A DNA stretch of 43,033 bases, taken from CAWEBF01 sp963807235. GTDB taxonomy: Bacteria > Acidobacteriota > Vicinamibacteria > Vicinamibacterales > UBA2999. Below, piece by piece: positions 33,604 to 43,033 of this stretch; position 1 is the first letter of the stretch; each line of letters opens with the position of its first letter. The stretch covers positions 1 to 43,033 of the forward strand of contig CAWEBF010000007.1 of the NCBI GenBank assembly GCA_963807235.1, read 5' to 3'. The translations under genes were made by a program, and so were the position numbers. The notes beneath the pieces are model-generated. The model did not search any database and was not told the DNA's origin. It was given only the letters and a program-made list of their open reading frames with translations.

Positions 33604-34047
33604 ATGTCACGTGTCGTTTCGATCCTGTGTGGCGTGTGTCTCGTCGTCGCCGGCTGCGGTGGCAGCGACTCTCCCAGCAGCCCTTCGTCGCAACCGCGGG
33701 GCGAGTTTTCCCAGACCGATCTCGTCGTCGGCACCGGCACCGTAGCCACGACCGGGCGTTTTCTGACCGTGAACTATACGGGGTGGCTCTACGACCCGGC
33801 CGCGCCGGAACAGAAGGGCCGCCAGTTCGACTCGTCGCTCTCGCCAGGACGGACTCCGTTCCAGTTCACCCTTGGAGGCAACGTGATTGCCGGGTGGAAT
33901 CAGGGAGTCGTGGGCATGCGCGTCGGCGGCCGCCGGCGCCTCGTGATTCCTCCTGAACTGGGTTACGGAGCGCAGGGCACCCCCGACGGAGCCATCCCAC
34001 CGAATGCATCGCTGGTGTTCGATATCGAGTTGCTCGCGGTGCAGTAG
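33604..34047 (+). CDS. FKBP-type peptidyl-prolyl isomerase lipoprotein
   Basis: 147 residues from ATG 33604. SILCGVCLVVAGCGG is a lipoprotein signal with lipobox Cys18, followed by a Ser/Pro linker. The FKBP domain is clear: LTVNYTGWLYD, GRQFDSSLSPGRTPFQFTLG, VIAGWNQGVVGMRVGGRRRL, VIPPELGYGAQG and PNASLVFDIELLAVQ, with the active-site Tyr, Phe, Asp and Trp residues present. It would assist protein folding at the cell envelope. Its stop directly abuts heptad array A13. Confidence 0.9.
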   Translation: MSRVVSILCGVCLVVAGCGGSDSPSSPSSQPRGEFSQTDLVVGTGTVATTGRFLTVNYTGWLYDPAAPEQKGRQFDSSLSPGRTPFQFTLGGNVIAGWNQGVVGMRVGGRRRLVIPPELGYGAQGTPDGAIPPNASLVFDIELLAVQ

Positions 34048-34075
34048 GGCTCCAGGCTTCCGGCTTCCGGCTCCC
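34048..34075 (+). repeat. Heptad array A13 (GGCTCCA / GGCTTCC)
   Basis: GGCTCCA, GGCTTCC twice and GGCTCCC make up essentially the whole 29-bp gap between the stop codons of the convergent FKBP and kinase genes. Confidence 0.85.
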
Positions 34076-34076
34076 G

Positions 34077-36876
34077 TTATCGGCGCAAGCCTCTGAACAG
34101 GACGATGTCGTTCGTCGTCACCGAACGCGAGATGGCGAGGCGTTCGCCGTCGTGCGACCAGGCGAAATCGGTGATCGTGCGGCCGTCGGTGAAATGCGTG
34201 AGCTGATACGGCGGCTTCCCGTCGATTGGCAGCCCCCAGACGTTGGCCAACGTCTTGTCGATATAGGCGACCGCCCGGCTATCCGGCATCCATTTCAGGC
34301 CAACCGCCGCCAGGTTTGCCGGTAGCGTCAGAGACCGACGGGCGCTGCAAGCGGGGAACTCGCACACCATGACACTGGGTTGATTCTGCGCATCGGGCGT
34401 GCCATACACGAGCAGCGTGCCGTTCGGCGACACATGCGGGGTGACGGCGAGGCCCTCGAACAATCGAACCGGCGCTCCGCCATCGAGCGGAACGGTCCAT
34501 ACGGCTGGCAGGCCACCGTTGAGAGAGACGAACACCGCCTGCCGATCGTCGGGGGTCACGGTGACCCAATTTCCGGTGGCTGTCGGGTCGACCATGATCG
34601 GACCAGACACGAGCTGAATGGCATTACGGCCGTCGGCGTCGGCCTTCCACAGACCGGCCTCGCTGCCGGTCTTCGTGGAGATATAGACGATCGTGCGCCC
34701 ATCTGACGTTGCGCCTGGCGCGATCCCTTTCAGCACGATTTCTTCGGGCATTCGGCCGTCAGGCCGGATGCTGACGATCGATGGTTCGCCCGGGGTGAAG
34801 CTGGTGTAAACGAGGCGCTCGGCCGCCCAGGCGACGTCTCCCCTTTTTCCCGGCGCCAGCGGCACAACTTCGGCGCCTTGTGTCGCCAGACGGTTGCCGA
34901 CCCAGATGCCGGTACGCGTGACGCGTTGTGCCGTCACCAGGCTGCGGCGATCGCTGGTGACGCTCACGCCCGCGTAACTATTCAGATCGTTCGTCAGGCG
35001 CGAGAGCTTCCCTTCGGGATACGACAGCCGCCACAACTGCAACGCCGCGCTCTCGGCCCGCCGGCTGAGCACGATCGAAGCATCATCGAGCCATGCGAGC
35101 GTCGACACTCCATTAACTGGAAAGACCCGCTCCGCGCCCGTCGCGACGTCAATGGCAACGAGGTGGTCCCGTCCGCTCGGAGTCGGGGCGGCGCCATCGC
35201 TTACTGGCAGCGCAATCGTGGCGCCATCAGGAGACCACCCTGGCTGCTGGATGAAACTGTAAATGGGAATGATGTTGAAAAAGAAAGGTCTTCGCCGTAC
35301 CGCCAGCACCTTCTCGTGACTCCCATCCGGGTCGGCAGTGATCAGCGCCGTGGACTCAGGTATCGGGGAAGTGCCTGACTGCGAAAGATCCCTGACGAAG
35401 GCCATCTGCTGGCCGTCCGGAGACCACGCCACCAGACTGCCGAGGTTGTCGACGATGCGCTTCGGTGTCCCGCCGAGAAACGGGACGCGCCACAACTCGA
35501 CGGTGAGCGTTCTCTGACTGCGCACGAAATCCACATACCCACCATCCGGTGTGACGGTCGCGCCAAGCAACGCCACGCCGGGCTCCGCCGGCACGATCTG
35601 CACGTTGCTCGGCGTGGCGGTCTGGCGGACCCACAAGCTGTCGTTGTTGCCGTCGTGCTGGATGTAGGCGACGTACTTGCCATCGGGCGACATGGCCGGC
35701 CGGTCGGCGTTTCCGCTGGTCGTCAACTGCGTGATCTGCAGATCCTGGATGGACGGCGCCGTCGTCGCCAACGCCGCCGCCGAGCCGGGCTGCGACCCTC
35801 GCGGCATCCATGCGTACATGCCGCCTGCGATTGCCAGGACCACAATCACGGCGGTAACCCCGAGACCAGCGCGGTGGCGTTTGATCACCTCCGCGATCAC
35901 CTGCACGTCGGATGACGAGTCGGCAGCCATGGCCGGCGGAGGTGCGGGCAGGACGAGAGTCTCGGTCTGTCGCGGCGTCTCCGCCGTGATGCCGCTCACG
36001 ACCGTATGGCTCGAGCCGAGGTCGCGCTTCAAGCGCTTGAGATCGGCCAGCAATTCGCCTGCGGTCTGCGCGCGCATGTCGCGAACCTTTTCCAGTGCCT
36101 TGGTGACGATGCGGTCGAACTCCGGCGGCAACTCCGGCTTCAGCCGCAGTGCGGGAGTCGGCGTCTTGCTGAGAATTTCGTGAAACACCACGCCCGCGGT
36201 GGCGCCCTTGAAAGGCAAGATCCCCGTTGCCATCTCGTAGAGGACGACGCCAAACGAGAACAGATCGCTGCGGGCGTCCAGCGGCTCGCCGCGCGCCTGT
36301 TCCGGCGACATGTAGGCCACTGTGCCGAGCGTCGTTCCCGGGCTCGTCAGGTGTGCATCGCCCGCCATCGTCGGCAGCACCGACGCATCGTGACCCGCGA
36401 CCGCCTCGACCTTGGCGAGCCCGAAGTCCAGGAGCTTGGCCGTCCCGCGTCTCGTGACGAAGATGTTGGCCGGTTTGACGTCGCGATGGACGATGCCGGC
36501 CAGGTGAGCGGCGTCGAGCGCGTCCGCGATGTCGGTGGCCATGGCGAGGAGGCGATCGAATCGGCAATGGGCCGGCGCTCAGCTGGTCCTTCAGCGACTG
36601 GCCGTCCAGCCACTCCATGGCGATGAACGGCGCCCCCGCGTGCTCGGAGATTTCGTAAACGGTGCAGATGTGCGGATGGTTGAGCGCCGAGGCGGCCCGC
36701 GCTTCGCGGCGGAACCGTTCGATCGTGGCAGAGTCGGCCGCCACCGCCGAGGAAAGGAATTTCAGCGCGACCTTGCGTCCTAGCGTCAGATCCTCGGCGA
36801 GATAGACAATGCCCATCCCGCCGCCGCCCAGCAGCGACTCGATTCGATAGTGACCGACGGTATCACCGGAATTCAT
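34077..36876 (-). CDS. Transmembrane Ser/Thr protein kinase with TolB/PD40-type beta-propeller (one frameshift)
   Basis: ATG 36876 begins a Hanks-type kinase: Gly loop GGGGMGIVYLAEDL, Lys39 in VALKFL, HPHICTVYEISEHAGAPFIA. Near 36558 one surplus base shifts the frame; the rest (MATDIADALDAAHLAGIVHR) carries HRDVKPAN, DFGLAK and SPEQARGEPLDARSDLFSFG. The kinase ends near residue 290; one membrane helix (LGVTAVIVVLAIAGGMYAW) leads to a large region of WD40-like strands (repeated SPDG/SPNG motifs). Restored length is about 932 residues. The family couples an outer sensing propeller to cytoplasmic phosphorylation and is abundant in Acidobacteriota. Targets unknown. The upstream gap 36877-37060 shows no gene. 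Confidence 0.85.
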
Positions 36877-37060
36877 GCGATTCGCAGGTCGTGCTCACGG
36901 CACCAACGCGGAGGGAATTTCGTACGCGCCAAGACGGGGTGTCGGACTGAAGGCGCAACGATTCGAGTCGCTGCGATTATATCCGCCAGGCTGAACCGTC
37001 TTTCTAGAACAGTTTCCGTCGCCAGCGGACGGGAGGATAAGCAACATTAGAGGGGGTCGA

Positions 37061-37107
37061 GGTTGACCGAATGCCCGTTATGCGACCGTGACCGGACAGC
37101 CCGAGGC
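37061..37107 (+). repeat. 47-bp direct repeat, copy 1
   Basis: Matches 40696-40742 at 46 of 47 positions. The two copies flank the TonB receptor gene. Both translate NARYATVTGQPEA in the same frame after an in-frame TGA. Confidence 0.85.
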
Positions 37108-37237
37108 TTCCCTCCCCTTCGGACAGAACACCGACGGCCGCCGCGCGCTCGACGCGGCGAAGAGCCAGAAGCTGGAAAGCGTGGCCTCGTTCCTGATCGA
37201 ACGCGGTGCCAAGCCGGGCGTCGAGCCGAAGAAGTAA
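37067..37237 (+). pseudogene. Remnant of the 3' end of an ankyrin-repeat gene
   Basis: The frame after the TGA at 37064-37066 reads PNARYATVTGQPEASLPFGQ and then NTDGRRALDAAKSQKLESVA and IERGAKPGVEPKK before TAA 37235-37237. The second part is the usual end of an ankyrin-repeat protein (DGRxALDAAKSQxLESV). No start codon, signal peptide or upstream ankyrin repeats are present, so this is probably a fragment left by rearrangement. Its first part is shared with the decayed gene at 40.7 kb. A frame in the other direction over the same bases is treated as a shadow. Confidence 0.55.
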
Positions 37238-37537
37238 CGACTTCGGCAACTCGCAGGCTTCGCCGCCCGCCACGGATAGCAGCACGAACGGCCGGTTGCC
37301 GCGGCGCGTGAACAAGTGCGACGCGCCACGCGGCACCGACTGGAGCCCGTTGGTCTGACCTTAGAGGACTGGTACAAAAGAGCTCATCATGACCCTGAAG
37401 GATGTAGCCATTCCGTCAACCGTCGCCAGCGCTAAAACCCAATTCCGACTATCCTTTGCATCCGCATATGGAACCCGGATTGGCACAGCCAAATGCCGCG
37501 CGGGAATCCGTACGGCGACGCAGTCGGAGGACGAACG
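37238..37537 (+). other. Intergenic region upstream of the TonB receptor
   Basis: No convincing gene. It must hold the receptor promoter; no reliable -35/-10 pair was identified. GGAGG (37526-37530) just before ATG 37538 is a strong ribosome site. Short open frames here look like remnants or shadows. Confidence 0.4.
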
Positions 37538-40500
37538 ATGCAGAGAGACTACAGCCTGGTTCGGCGTGTGCGACCTTCCTGGCACTGTCCCTTCCATCGG
37601 CCGCCGGCGCCCAGGCGTTGGGCACGGTCGCCGGAACGGTGAAGGACGCGTCGGGCGCGGTTCTGCCCGGCGTGACCGTGGAAGTCGCAAGTCCCGCGCT
37701 GATCGAAAAGGTGCGGACCGGCACGACGGATGGCTCGGGCCAGTACCGGATCATCAACCTGCCGCCAGGCGACTACACCGTCACGTTCACGCTGCCTGGC
37801 TTTGCCACGGTCAAGCGGACGGACGTCGAGATCTCCGCCAACTTCACGGCCAACATCGACGGCGACATGCGTGTCGGCGGTCTCGAGGAGACCATTACGG
37901 TGACCGGCGAGTCGCCAATCGTGGACGTGCAGTCGGCGACGCTGAGACGCACGGCCACGGCGCAGGTCTTCAAGGAGATCCCGAGCAGCGGTTCGTGGAC
38001 GTCGATGGCGGCGGTCATGTCGGCGGTGCGCACCTCCAGCACGGACGTGGGCGGCGTGCTCGGCGATCCGACCGGTGCCACCATCTCGGCGCACGGCAGC
38101 CGCGAGCAGGATCAAGTGTCGCTGTTCGACGGCATGCGCATCGGCAACATGTACCAGAGCTCGAACAACACCAACATGAGCCTGTCGCCGCTCCTCTTCG
38201 AGCAGGTGGACATCCAGATGTCCGGGCAGGGGGGTGAGACGGGCACCAACGGCGTGGTTCTCAACGCCATCCCGCGTTCGGGCGGCAACCGGTTCAGCGG
38301 CACCGGACTCATCAATTTCTCCCGTCCATCTCTACAGGGCAGCAACCTCACGGATCGGCTGGTGGCGCGCGGCGCCGGTGCCACCAACACATTGAAAACC
38401 CTCCACGACATCAACGGCGCGCTCGGCGGCCCGATCAAGCAGGACAAGGTGTGGTTCTACGTCACGTCGCGCTACAACATCAACGAGTTCAACATCGCGG
38501 GCAACTACTTCCCGGTCGATGCGGCGGCGGTTCGCCGGGTGGACGACACGTCCAAGCAGGCGTTCGGGGGCACTTACCTATACGACAACAACGGCCGCGT
38601 CACCTGGGCCATCAACGACAAGCAGAAGTTCCAGGGCTGGTACGCGTTCCAGTACAGGGTCGATCCGCATTGGCAGATCGTATCGGCCACCCAGTCCATC
38701 TCGCCTGAAGCGGCCCGCATCACGACGTGGCACACGCAGCTCTCGACGTTCAAGTGGACCTACACGGCCACGAACCGCCTGCTCTTCGAGGCCGGCGTCG
38801 CGCCCGGCCAGAGTCCTGACACGATCGCCGTCGACAGGGACGTGCTGTCAGGCATCTCGATCCAGGAGCAGGGCAGCCCGGCCGGCAGCACGGTCGGTGC
38901 GCGCCCGGTCCTCTACCGTGCCCCCCAGAGCTTCGACTTCGTCGACACGCTACCGACGCAAACGTTCATGGGCTCGATGAGCTACGTCACGGGCACCCAC
39001 AACTTCAAGGTCGGTGCCGACTTCCAGCGCGGCTGGTTCCGGCGCGGCGACAACAACGACTCCACGGGCGGCATCTGGTACCGCACCCGTGACTACATCC
39101 CCAACCTCGTCACGATCCAGGCGCCGATTGCCGGCTGGCAGAACAACCTCGACTCCAACCTCGGCATCTACGTCCAGGATCGGTGGACGATGGACCGGCT
39201 CACGGTGAGCGGCGGCCTTCGCGTCGACCTCCAGAAGGAATCCACCTCCGACTTCACGGCGATGCCCCACAAGTGGCTGCCCAACCGCAACCAGTTCTTC
39301 CCCGGGGTCGAGGTCACGAACTGGAAGGACATCAACCCGCGGATGTCGGCTGCCTACGATCTGTTCGGCACTGGCAAGACCGCGCTGAAGGTCAGCGCCA
39401 GCCGCGGCGTCGAGCAGGACTCGATTCGCTACGCAGCGGCGGCCAATCCCGCCGCCACCCTGGTCACCCAGGTGCCCCGCGTCTGGACCGACTCGAACAA
39501 CAACTTCGTGCCCGACTGCGACCTCTACAACTCGCAGCCCAACGGCGAATGTGGCGTGTGGCAGGATCTCGGGTTCGGCACCGCTCGCCCGACCACGTTC
39601 TACGATCCGGCCGCCCTCACCGGGTGGGGCAACCGGCCGTGGAACTGGGAATTCTCCGCCGGTATCCAGCACGAGCTGATCCCGCGGCTCTCGGTCAGCG
39701 CCGGCTACTTCCGCCGCGTGCAGGGCAACTTCTACGTGATGGACAACGAGGCACTCTCGACTGCCGACTTCACGGAGTACAGCGTCGTGGTGCCGACCGA
39801 TGCGCGGCTGCCGCTGTCCGGGCAGACCATTACCGGCGTCTTCGACCAGAACCGCTCGGTGGTGAACCGGCAGGTCATCAAGCAGGCTTCCAACTTCGGC
39901 AACCAGTACGGACATTGGAACGGATTCGACGTCAACTTCGATTACCGCGCCAGGACCGGCCTGCTCCTCCAGGGTGGTTTCGGCACCGGCAAGCAGATGA
40001 CCGACAACTGCGAAATCGTCGACGACGTGCCGGAGGCGCTGCAGATGCCGACGCAGTTCCCGACGTCGCCACCACCCGCAGGCATCCAGCCCACGCTGGC
40101 CCAGATCCCGGCGGTCTATGCGGCGGGCGTGTCCATCCCGAGGCAGTTCTGCCACCAGTCGTCGCCGTTGCTGGTCAACTTCAAGGGCCTGGCGTCCTAC
40201 GTGCTGCCCTACGGCATGCGGATCAGCGGCACGTGGCAGAGTCTGACGGGTCCGCAGGTGGCTGCGAACCAGATCTACGCGAACGCTGGTACGGCCCCGC
40301 CTCCCGGAACCTCGCTCACCCGTCCCCTGACGTTCGCGCAGAACACCGTGAACGTGGTGGAGCCCGGGTCGCTGTACGGCGATCGCCTGAACCAGATCGA
40401 CCTGCGGTTCACGAAGATCGTGGGCGTCGGACTCGGCCGCATGGACCTGAATTTCGACATCTACAACGCGTTCAATTCCGACGCGATCCTGACGCAGCAG

Positions 40501-40590
40501 AACACGTACGGCTCCGCGTGGACGCGTCCGCTCACGATAATCCAGCCGCGCTTCGTGAAGTTTGAGCGCGCGTGGGACTTGATATGTTGA
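37538..40590 (+). CDS. TonB-dependent receptor with N-terminal carboxypeptidase-regulatory domain (Oar-like)
   Basis: ATG 37538 (MQRDYSLVRR, GGAGG upstream) is the likely start. Near 37565 the frame must change by one base to reach the signal peptide (ATFLALSLPSAAGAQA); the length is two over a multiple of three, consistent with one missing base. After the signal, VAGTVKDASGAVLPGVTVEV is a CarboxypepD_reg-like domain, followed by the plug (IVDVQSATLRR, GTNGVVLNAIPRSGGNRFSG) and the barrel, ending FVKFERAWDLIC. About 1017 residues, similar to Oar-type proteins. These import or transport large substrates, probably carbohydrate- or protein-related, across the outer membrane. The substrate is unknown. 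A strong terminator follows. Confidence 0.85.
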
Positions 40591-40625
40591 TTCGGTAAGT
40601 AGAGTTCTTCGCGTCGGGTTCTTCG

Positions 40626-40660
40626 AAACGGAACGCGGTCATCCGGCCGCGTTCCGTTTT
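40626..40660 (+). terminator. Rho-independent terminator of the TonB receptor gene
   Basis: AAACGGAACGCGG (40626-40638) pairs perfectly with CCGCGTTCCGTTT (40647-40659), a 13-bp stem with an 8-base loop, followed by T and a T-rich CGTGTTTG. It lies 36 bases after the receptor stop. Confidence 0.85.
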
Positions 40661-40695
40661 CGTGTTTGAGAATAGTCGGTATTAGCGCCGGCGAC

Positions 40696-40742
40696 GGTTG
40701 ACTGAATGCCCGTTATGCGACCGTGACCGGACAGCCCGAGGC
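40696..40742 (+). repeat. 47-bp direct repeat, copy 2
   Basis: 46 of 47 positions equal to 37061-37107; the difference is T for C at 40703. It begins the decayed secreted gene below. Confidence 0.85.
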
Positions 40743-41209
40743 AGCCCCTCCCCCCCTTCGGAGCGGCGGCGGCGGTTTCGGTGGTCTCGGCGGCGGTCGT
40801 TGTGCAGGTGGTGCCAGAGGCGCGGCTGCCGGTCGTGGCGCACCTGGTGGTCGATTCGGCGCTCCTGCCGGACCTCCTCAGCCGCCGTGGTTTTCAGCCG
40901 CAATGGCAAGGAGTTCCAAGTAACCGGGGGCACCAACGGAACGAGCCGGTACAGATCAAGGTGGCAACCGAAAGGCCGACCGTGCCCCTCACCCTGAAGG
41001 AACTGGATCGCGGCTCGTGGGTGATTTTTCAGCTGCCGGGATTCACCACCGCAGCCTCGGGTGCGCCGCTGGACAGCCTGGATGCGCTGCGCAAGGCCAG
41101 CGCCACCAGGTACTACAAGGACAAGGAGCACTGGGTCAAGGTGGTCTCCAACGGTGACGCCGGCACCGGCGCCCCTGGTGGTGGAACCAGCGTCCAGGTC
41201 AGCCGGTAG
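40702..41209 (+). pseudogene. Decayed or frameshifted secreted protein gene, Gly-rich then conserved C-terminus
   Basis: The frame after the repeat copy reads NARYATVTGQPEAAPPP then a Gly/Ala-rich stretch (GGGGFGGLGGGR ... GAPAGPPQPP) to a stop near 40923. A second frame carries FSRNGKEFQVTGGTNGTS, and a third, open to 41209, the last part: IKVATERPTVPLTLKELDRG, SWVIFQLPGFTTAASGAPLD, SLDALRKASATRYYKDKEHW and VKVVSNGDAG. At least two frame changes are needed to join them. No family recognised; the C-terminal part looks like a real conserved domain. A terminator follows. Confidence 0.5.
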
Positions 41210-41232
41210 CTTCCGACCCTGTTGTTTGAGCG

Positions 41233-41263
41233 AGAGCCCCCGGCTGTGCCCGGGGGCTCTTTT
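41233..41263 (+). terminator. Rho-independent terminator after the decayed gene
   Basis: AGAGCCCCCGG (41233-41243) and CCGGGGGCTCT (41250-41260) form an 11-bp stem with a 6-base loop, followed by TTTCC. It lies 24 bases after the TAG of the 40.7-kb gene. Confidence 0.85.
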
Positions 41264-41430
41264 CCTTCGTCCAGCAATCAGCCAAGTCCGGCGCGCGTAT
41301 TCAGTTCGACGCGGTAGCCTTGATGAGCGCGCAGCGCGAAAGCGCACACCAGTGGTAATCGAATCGCGTATCTCTGCGGGGAAGTCGGCGGGCAGCGCAG
41401 CAGAGTTTTGCCTGCAGGCATCAGTCCTGT

Positions 41431-42039
41431 TTATTCCTTCCATCCTGCAGGTGGCTCACTGAGACCCACATAGCGCTCCTTGTACAGCCACTGGCCTTTC
41501 ACCTTGACCCAGGTGGCGAACTCCTTGCCCTGCACCGTCATCTTCACCGGATCGCCCTTCTTCTCCGGCCGGTATTCGGTATAGATGACCTGCGAGGTCG
41601 CCGTATCGCCATGCACGAAGATCAGTGCATTGTCGACCGTCATGTTGAAGGGGATTCTCTCGCGAGGAGCAGCGGGTGGCGCTCCCGCTGCGGGTGCAGC
41701 ACCTGACGCGGGTGCCGCGCCAGCCGCTGGCGCCGGGCGGGCACCGCCACCGTAAGCCGATTGGACCGCTTCCCTGCCCTCGTAACGGCGGGTGCCGAGA
41801 ATTAGCGCGCCGTCTTCGGCGTAGAAACTGGATTCAGGGACTTTCGTTTCCTTTCCGAAGTTGTAGTAGTAGCGGGTGATCTGATCCAGGATCAACTGGC
41901 GGTCGATCAGCGTCTGCGCAGTCATTTTCTCTTGTGCAATCGCTGACGTACCCGTCATGACGATGCAGCACAGTCCCGCTGCAGCCGCCCAAGCCCCCAA
42001 CTGACGAATCGAAATCATAGTCATGGTCATATCCCACAT
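41431..42039 (-). CDS. NTF2/SnoaL-like secreted protein with Ala/Pro-rich insert
   Basis: Start taken as ATG 42039 (MWDMTMTMISIRQLG), with ATG 42030 or 42018 as alternatives. A signal peptide follows (QLGAWAAAAGLCCIVMTGTS). The body has an SnoaL/NTF2-like start (LIDRQLILDQITRYYYNFGK, FYAEDGALILGTRRYEGREA) and later strands (FNMTVDNALIFVHGDTATSQ, EFATWVKVKGQWLYKERYVG). Between them lies an Ala/Pro-rich stretch (RPAPAAGAAPASGAAPAAGA) of about 30 residues, unusual for the fold and probably a flexible loop. Function unknown; relatives include isomerases and association domains. Divergent from the right-edge gene with 226 bases between, no promoter identified. Confidence 0.6.
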   Translation of the reverse strand: MWDMTMTMISIRQLGAWAAAAGLCCIVMTGTSAIAQEKMTAQTLIDRQLILDQITRYYYNFGKETKVPESSFYAEDGALILGTRRYEGREAVQSAYGGGARPAPAAGAAPASGAAPAAGAPPAAPRERIPFNMTVDNALIFVHGDTATSQVIYTEYRPEKKGDPVKMTVQGKEFATWVKVKGQWLYKERYVGLSEPPAGWKE

Positions 42040-42265
42040 TCTTGTTGATACTGGTGTGCTGATTATCGGACACGGGCGCGGTGCCCGGCGTGCGCGCTTT
42101 ATAGACCGGGGTCGGCTTTTGAAGCAAATTCTTGCCCAGCGACGGCGATTCCGGCGACCACCTTTCATCTTGACGGGCGCGTCGCTGTAACGCTGCCGTT
42201 GAGAGGCGATATTCTCTCCGGTAGGGTTACGAACCCACACTGATTATCTCGGGGTGAGCGAATTC

Positions 42266-43033
42266 ATGCGGTCTTTTCGGAACTGCGGTGTCCTGTCTTC
42301 TCACGGTGTCCATTGCGAGCGTGTTGTTCGGCACAGTCTCTGGGCTTGGTGGCGCAGCCAGGCGCCGTCGATATCGAGCCGCCGACGACGGCGGCACTCG
42401 GCCTCGAGTGGCGCATTCAGGGCGACGACAACCGCAACGCGTCCGTCGCTGTGGCATGGCGCCGCACCGGCGAGACGGCGTGGACCTCACCGGCCTGCCG
42501 CTGCTTCGATTGCAGGCGGAAGCCGTGCAGCAGGGCGCATCCTTTCATTACGTCGCGCCAAACATGTTTGCGGGCAGCGTGTTCAACCTCGAGCCCAACA
42601 CCTCGTATGACGTTCGGTTGAGACTGACGGACCCGGACGCACCTGCGGGCAGTCCGCCCGTCGAGCGACAGGTCACGGGCCGCACGAGACCTGTCCCGAA
42701 ACCCGCGACGGGCGGCGCGGTGTATCACGTGTATCCGCGCGATTACACGGGCGCGAAGCTGGAGCCGAATTTCAACTCTCTCGATGGCGGTGTACAACAC
42801 TGGCGCGAACGGCGCCGATTTCGTCAATTCGTTCCCCCCGCGCATGAAACCAGGCGATGTCATCCTGGTTCATGCCGGGACGTATCGAGAGGATCGGCGG
42901 CGCTACGCAGGGCCGAACTCGACGTTGTTCGACGGCACGTTTTATCTCACCGCCGACGGCACGGCGGACAAACCCATCGTCATCAAGAGCGCTGGGGACG
43001 GCGAAGTCATCTTCGATGGCGGCGGCAACGCGG
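42266..43033 (+). pseudogene. Surface or secreted beta-helix-type protein, partial and frameshifted, cut by the right edge
   Basis: ATG 42266 (MRSFR) with GGGGTGAG upstream. Frame changes near 42281 and 42360 are needed for a signal peptide (TAVSCLLTVSIASVLFGTVS) and then VDIEPPTTAALGLEWRIQGD, an FN3-like segment; near 42480 the frame moves to DLTGLPLLRLQAEAVQQGAS and YDVRLRLTDPDAPAGSP; near 42785 to GANGADFVNSFPPRMKPGDV, ILVHAGTYREDRRRYAG and IVIKSAGDGEVIFDGGG. The last part is the start of a right-handed parallel beta-helix domain (as in pectate-lyase-like enzymes). It is probably a carbohydrate-degrading or surface enzyme, but the catalytic part is beyond the edge. Confidence 0.55.

Noticed and set aside
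37004..37336. Minus-strand frame over the ankyrin remnant
   Set aside because: Overlaps the plus-strand ALDAAKSQKLES ankyrin end, which is a recognised pattern; the minus frame has none.

Overview
The window is high-GC DNA of a soil-type Gram-negative bacterium, most probably an Acidobacteriota member near the Vicinamibacteria. This is an inference from the gene set: an Oar-like TonB-dependent receptor with a carboxypeptidase-regulatory N-terminus, a Ser/Thr kinase fused to a TolB/PD40-type propeller, a BlaI-M56 pair, a DUF222-HNH protein, PVA-dehydrogenase-type quinohemoproteins and several Lys/Ala- or Gly-rich small proteins. No rRNA, tRNA, CRISPR array or complete insertion sequence was seen.

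Layout. 1-4.2 kb: edge of an Ala/Lys-rich gene, a tyrosinase broken by three one-base losses, a coupled DUF2182 membrane protein and a lipase-like lipoprotein. 3.7-6.7 kb (minus): tadA, ilvA and a PHP-domain gene with three frameshifts, with a 135-nt hairpin element between the last two. 6.7-11.6 kb: BlaI regulator and M56 sensor peptidase, a B12-binding radical SAM enzyme and an NCS2 purine permease. 11.7-13.8 kb: DUF433/DUF5615 toxin-antitoxin pair and a DUF222-HNH protein. 13.8-18.9 kb (minus): flavin-dependent oxidoreductase coupled to a divergent Nramp transporter, an outer-membrane barrel with a long Ala/Glu/Arg/Lys repeat, an RRM protein, and a CusF-SCO fusion. 19-23.6 kb: two tandem cytochrome c-PQQ dehydrogenases and a secreted VOC protein. 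24-34 kb: DUF4870-like membrane protein, hisC, two MFS transporters, serine hydrolase, NTF2-like protein, lactonase-type MBL enzyme, MaoC dehydratase, c-type cytochrome, SDR and FKBP isomerase. 34-43 kb: kinase-propeller protein, ankyrin remnant, TonB receptor, a decayed secreted gene, an NTF2-like protein and the start of a surface beta-helix protein.

Three repeat families are not explained by the genes. (1) At least 13 arrays of a degenerate 7-bp unit (GGCTNNN-like: GGCTTCC, GGCTCCA, GGCTAAA, GGAGACC), mostly directly after stop codons but three inside the M56 coding sequence. (2) Seven copies at six loci of a 16-bp motif, GGGGYCGGGCYTAATT, two of them forming a perfect 24-bp hairpin. (3) A 135-nt imperfect hairpin at 5839-5973.

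Roughly twenty one-base frameshifts are needed to read otherwise good genes. They cluster in a few genes (tyrosinase, PHP, the right end), and several lie in C or G runs. This is either uncorrected sequencing indels or real gene decay; the sequence alone cannot decide.
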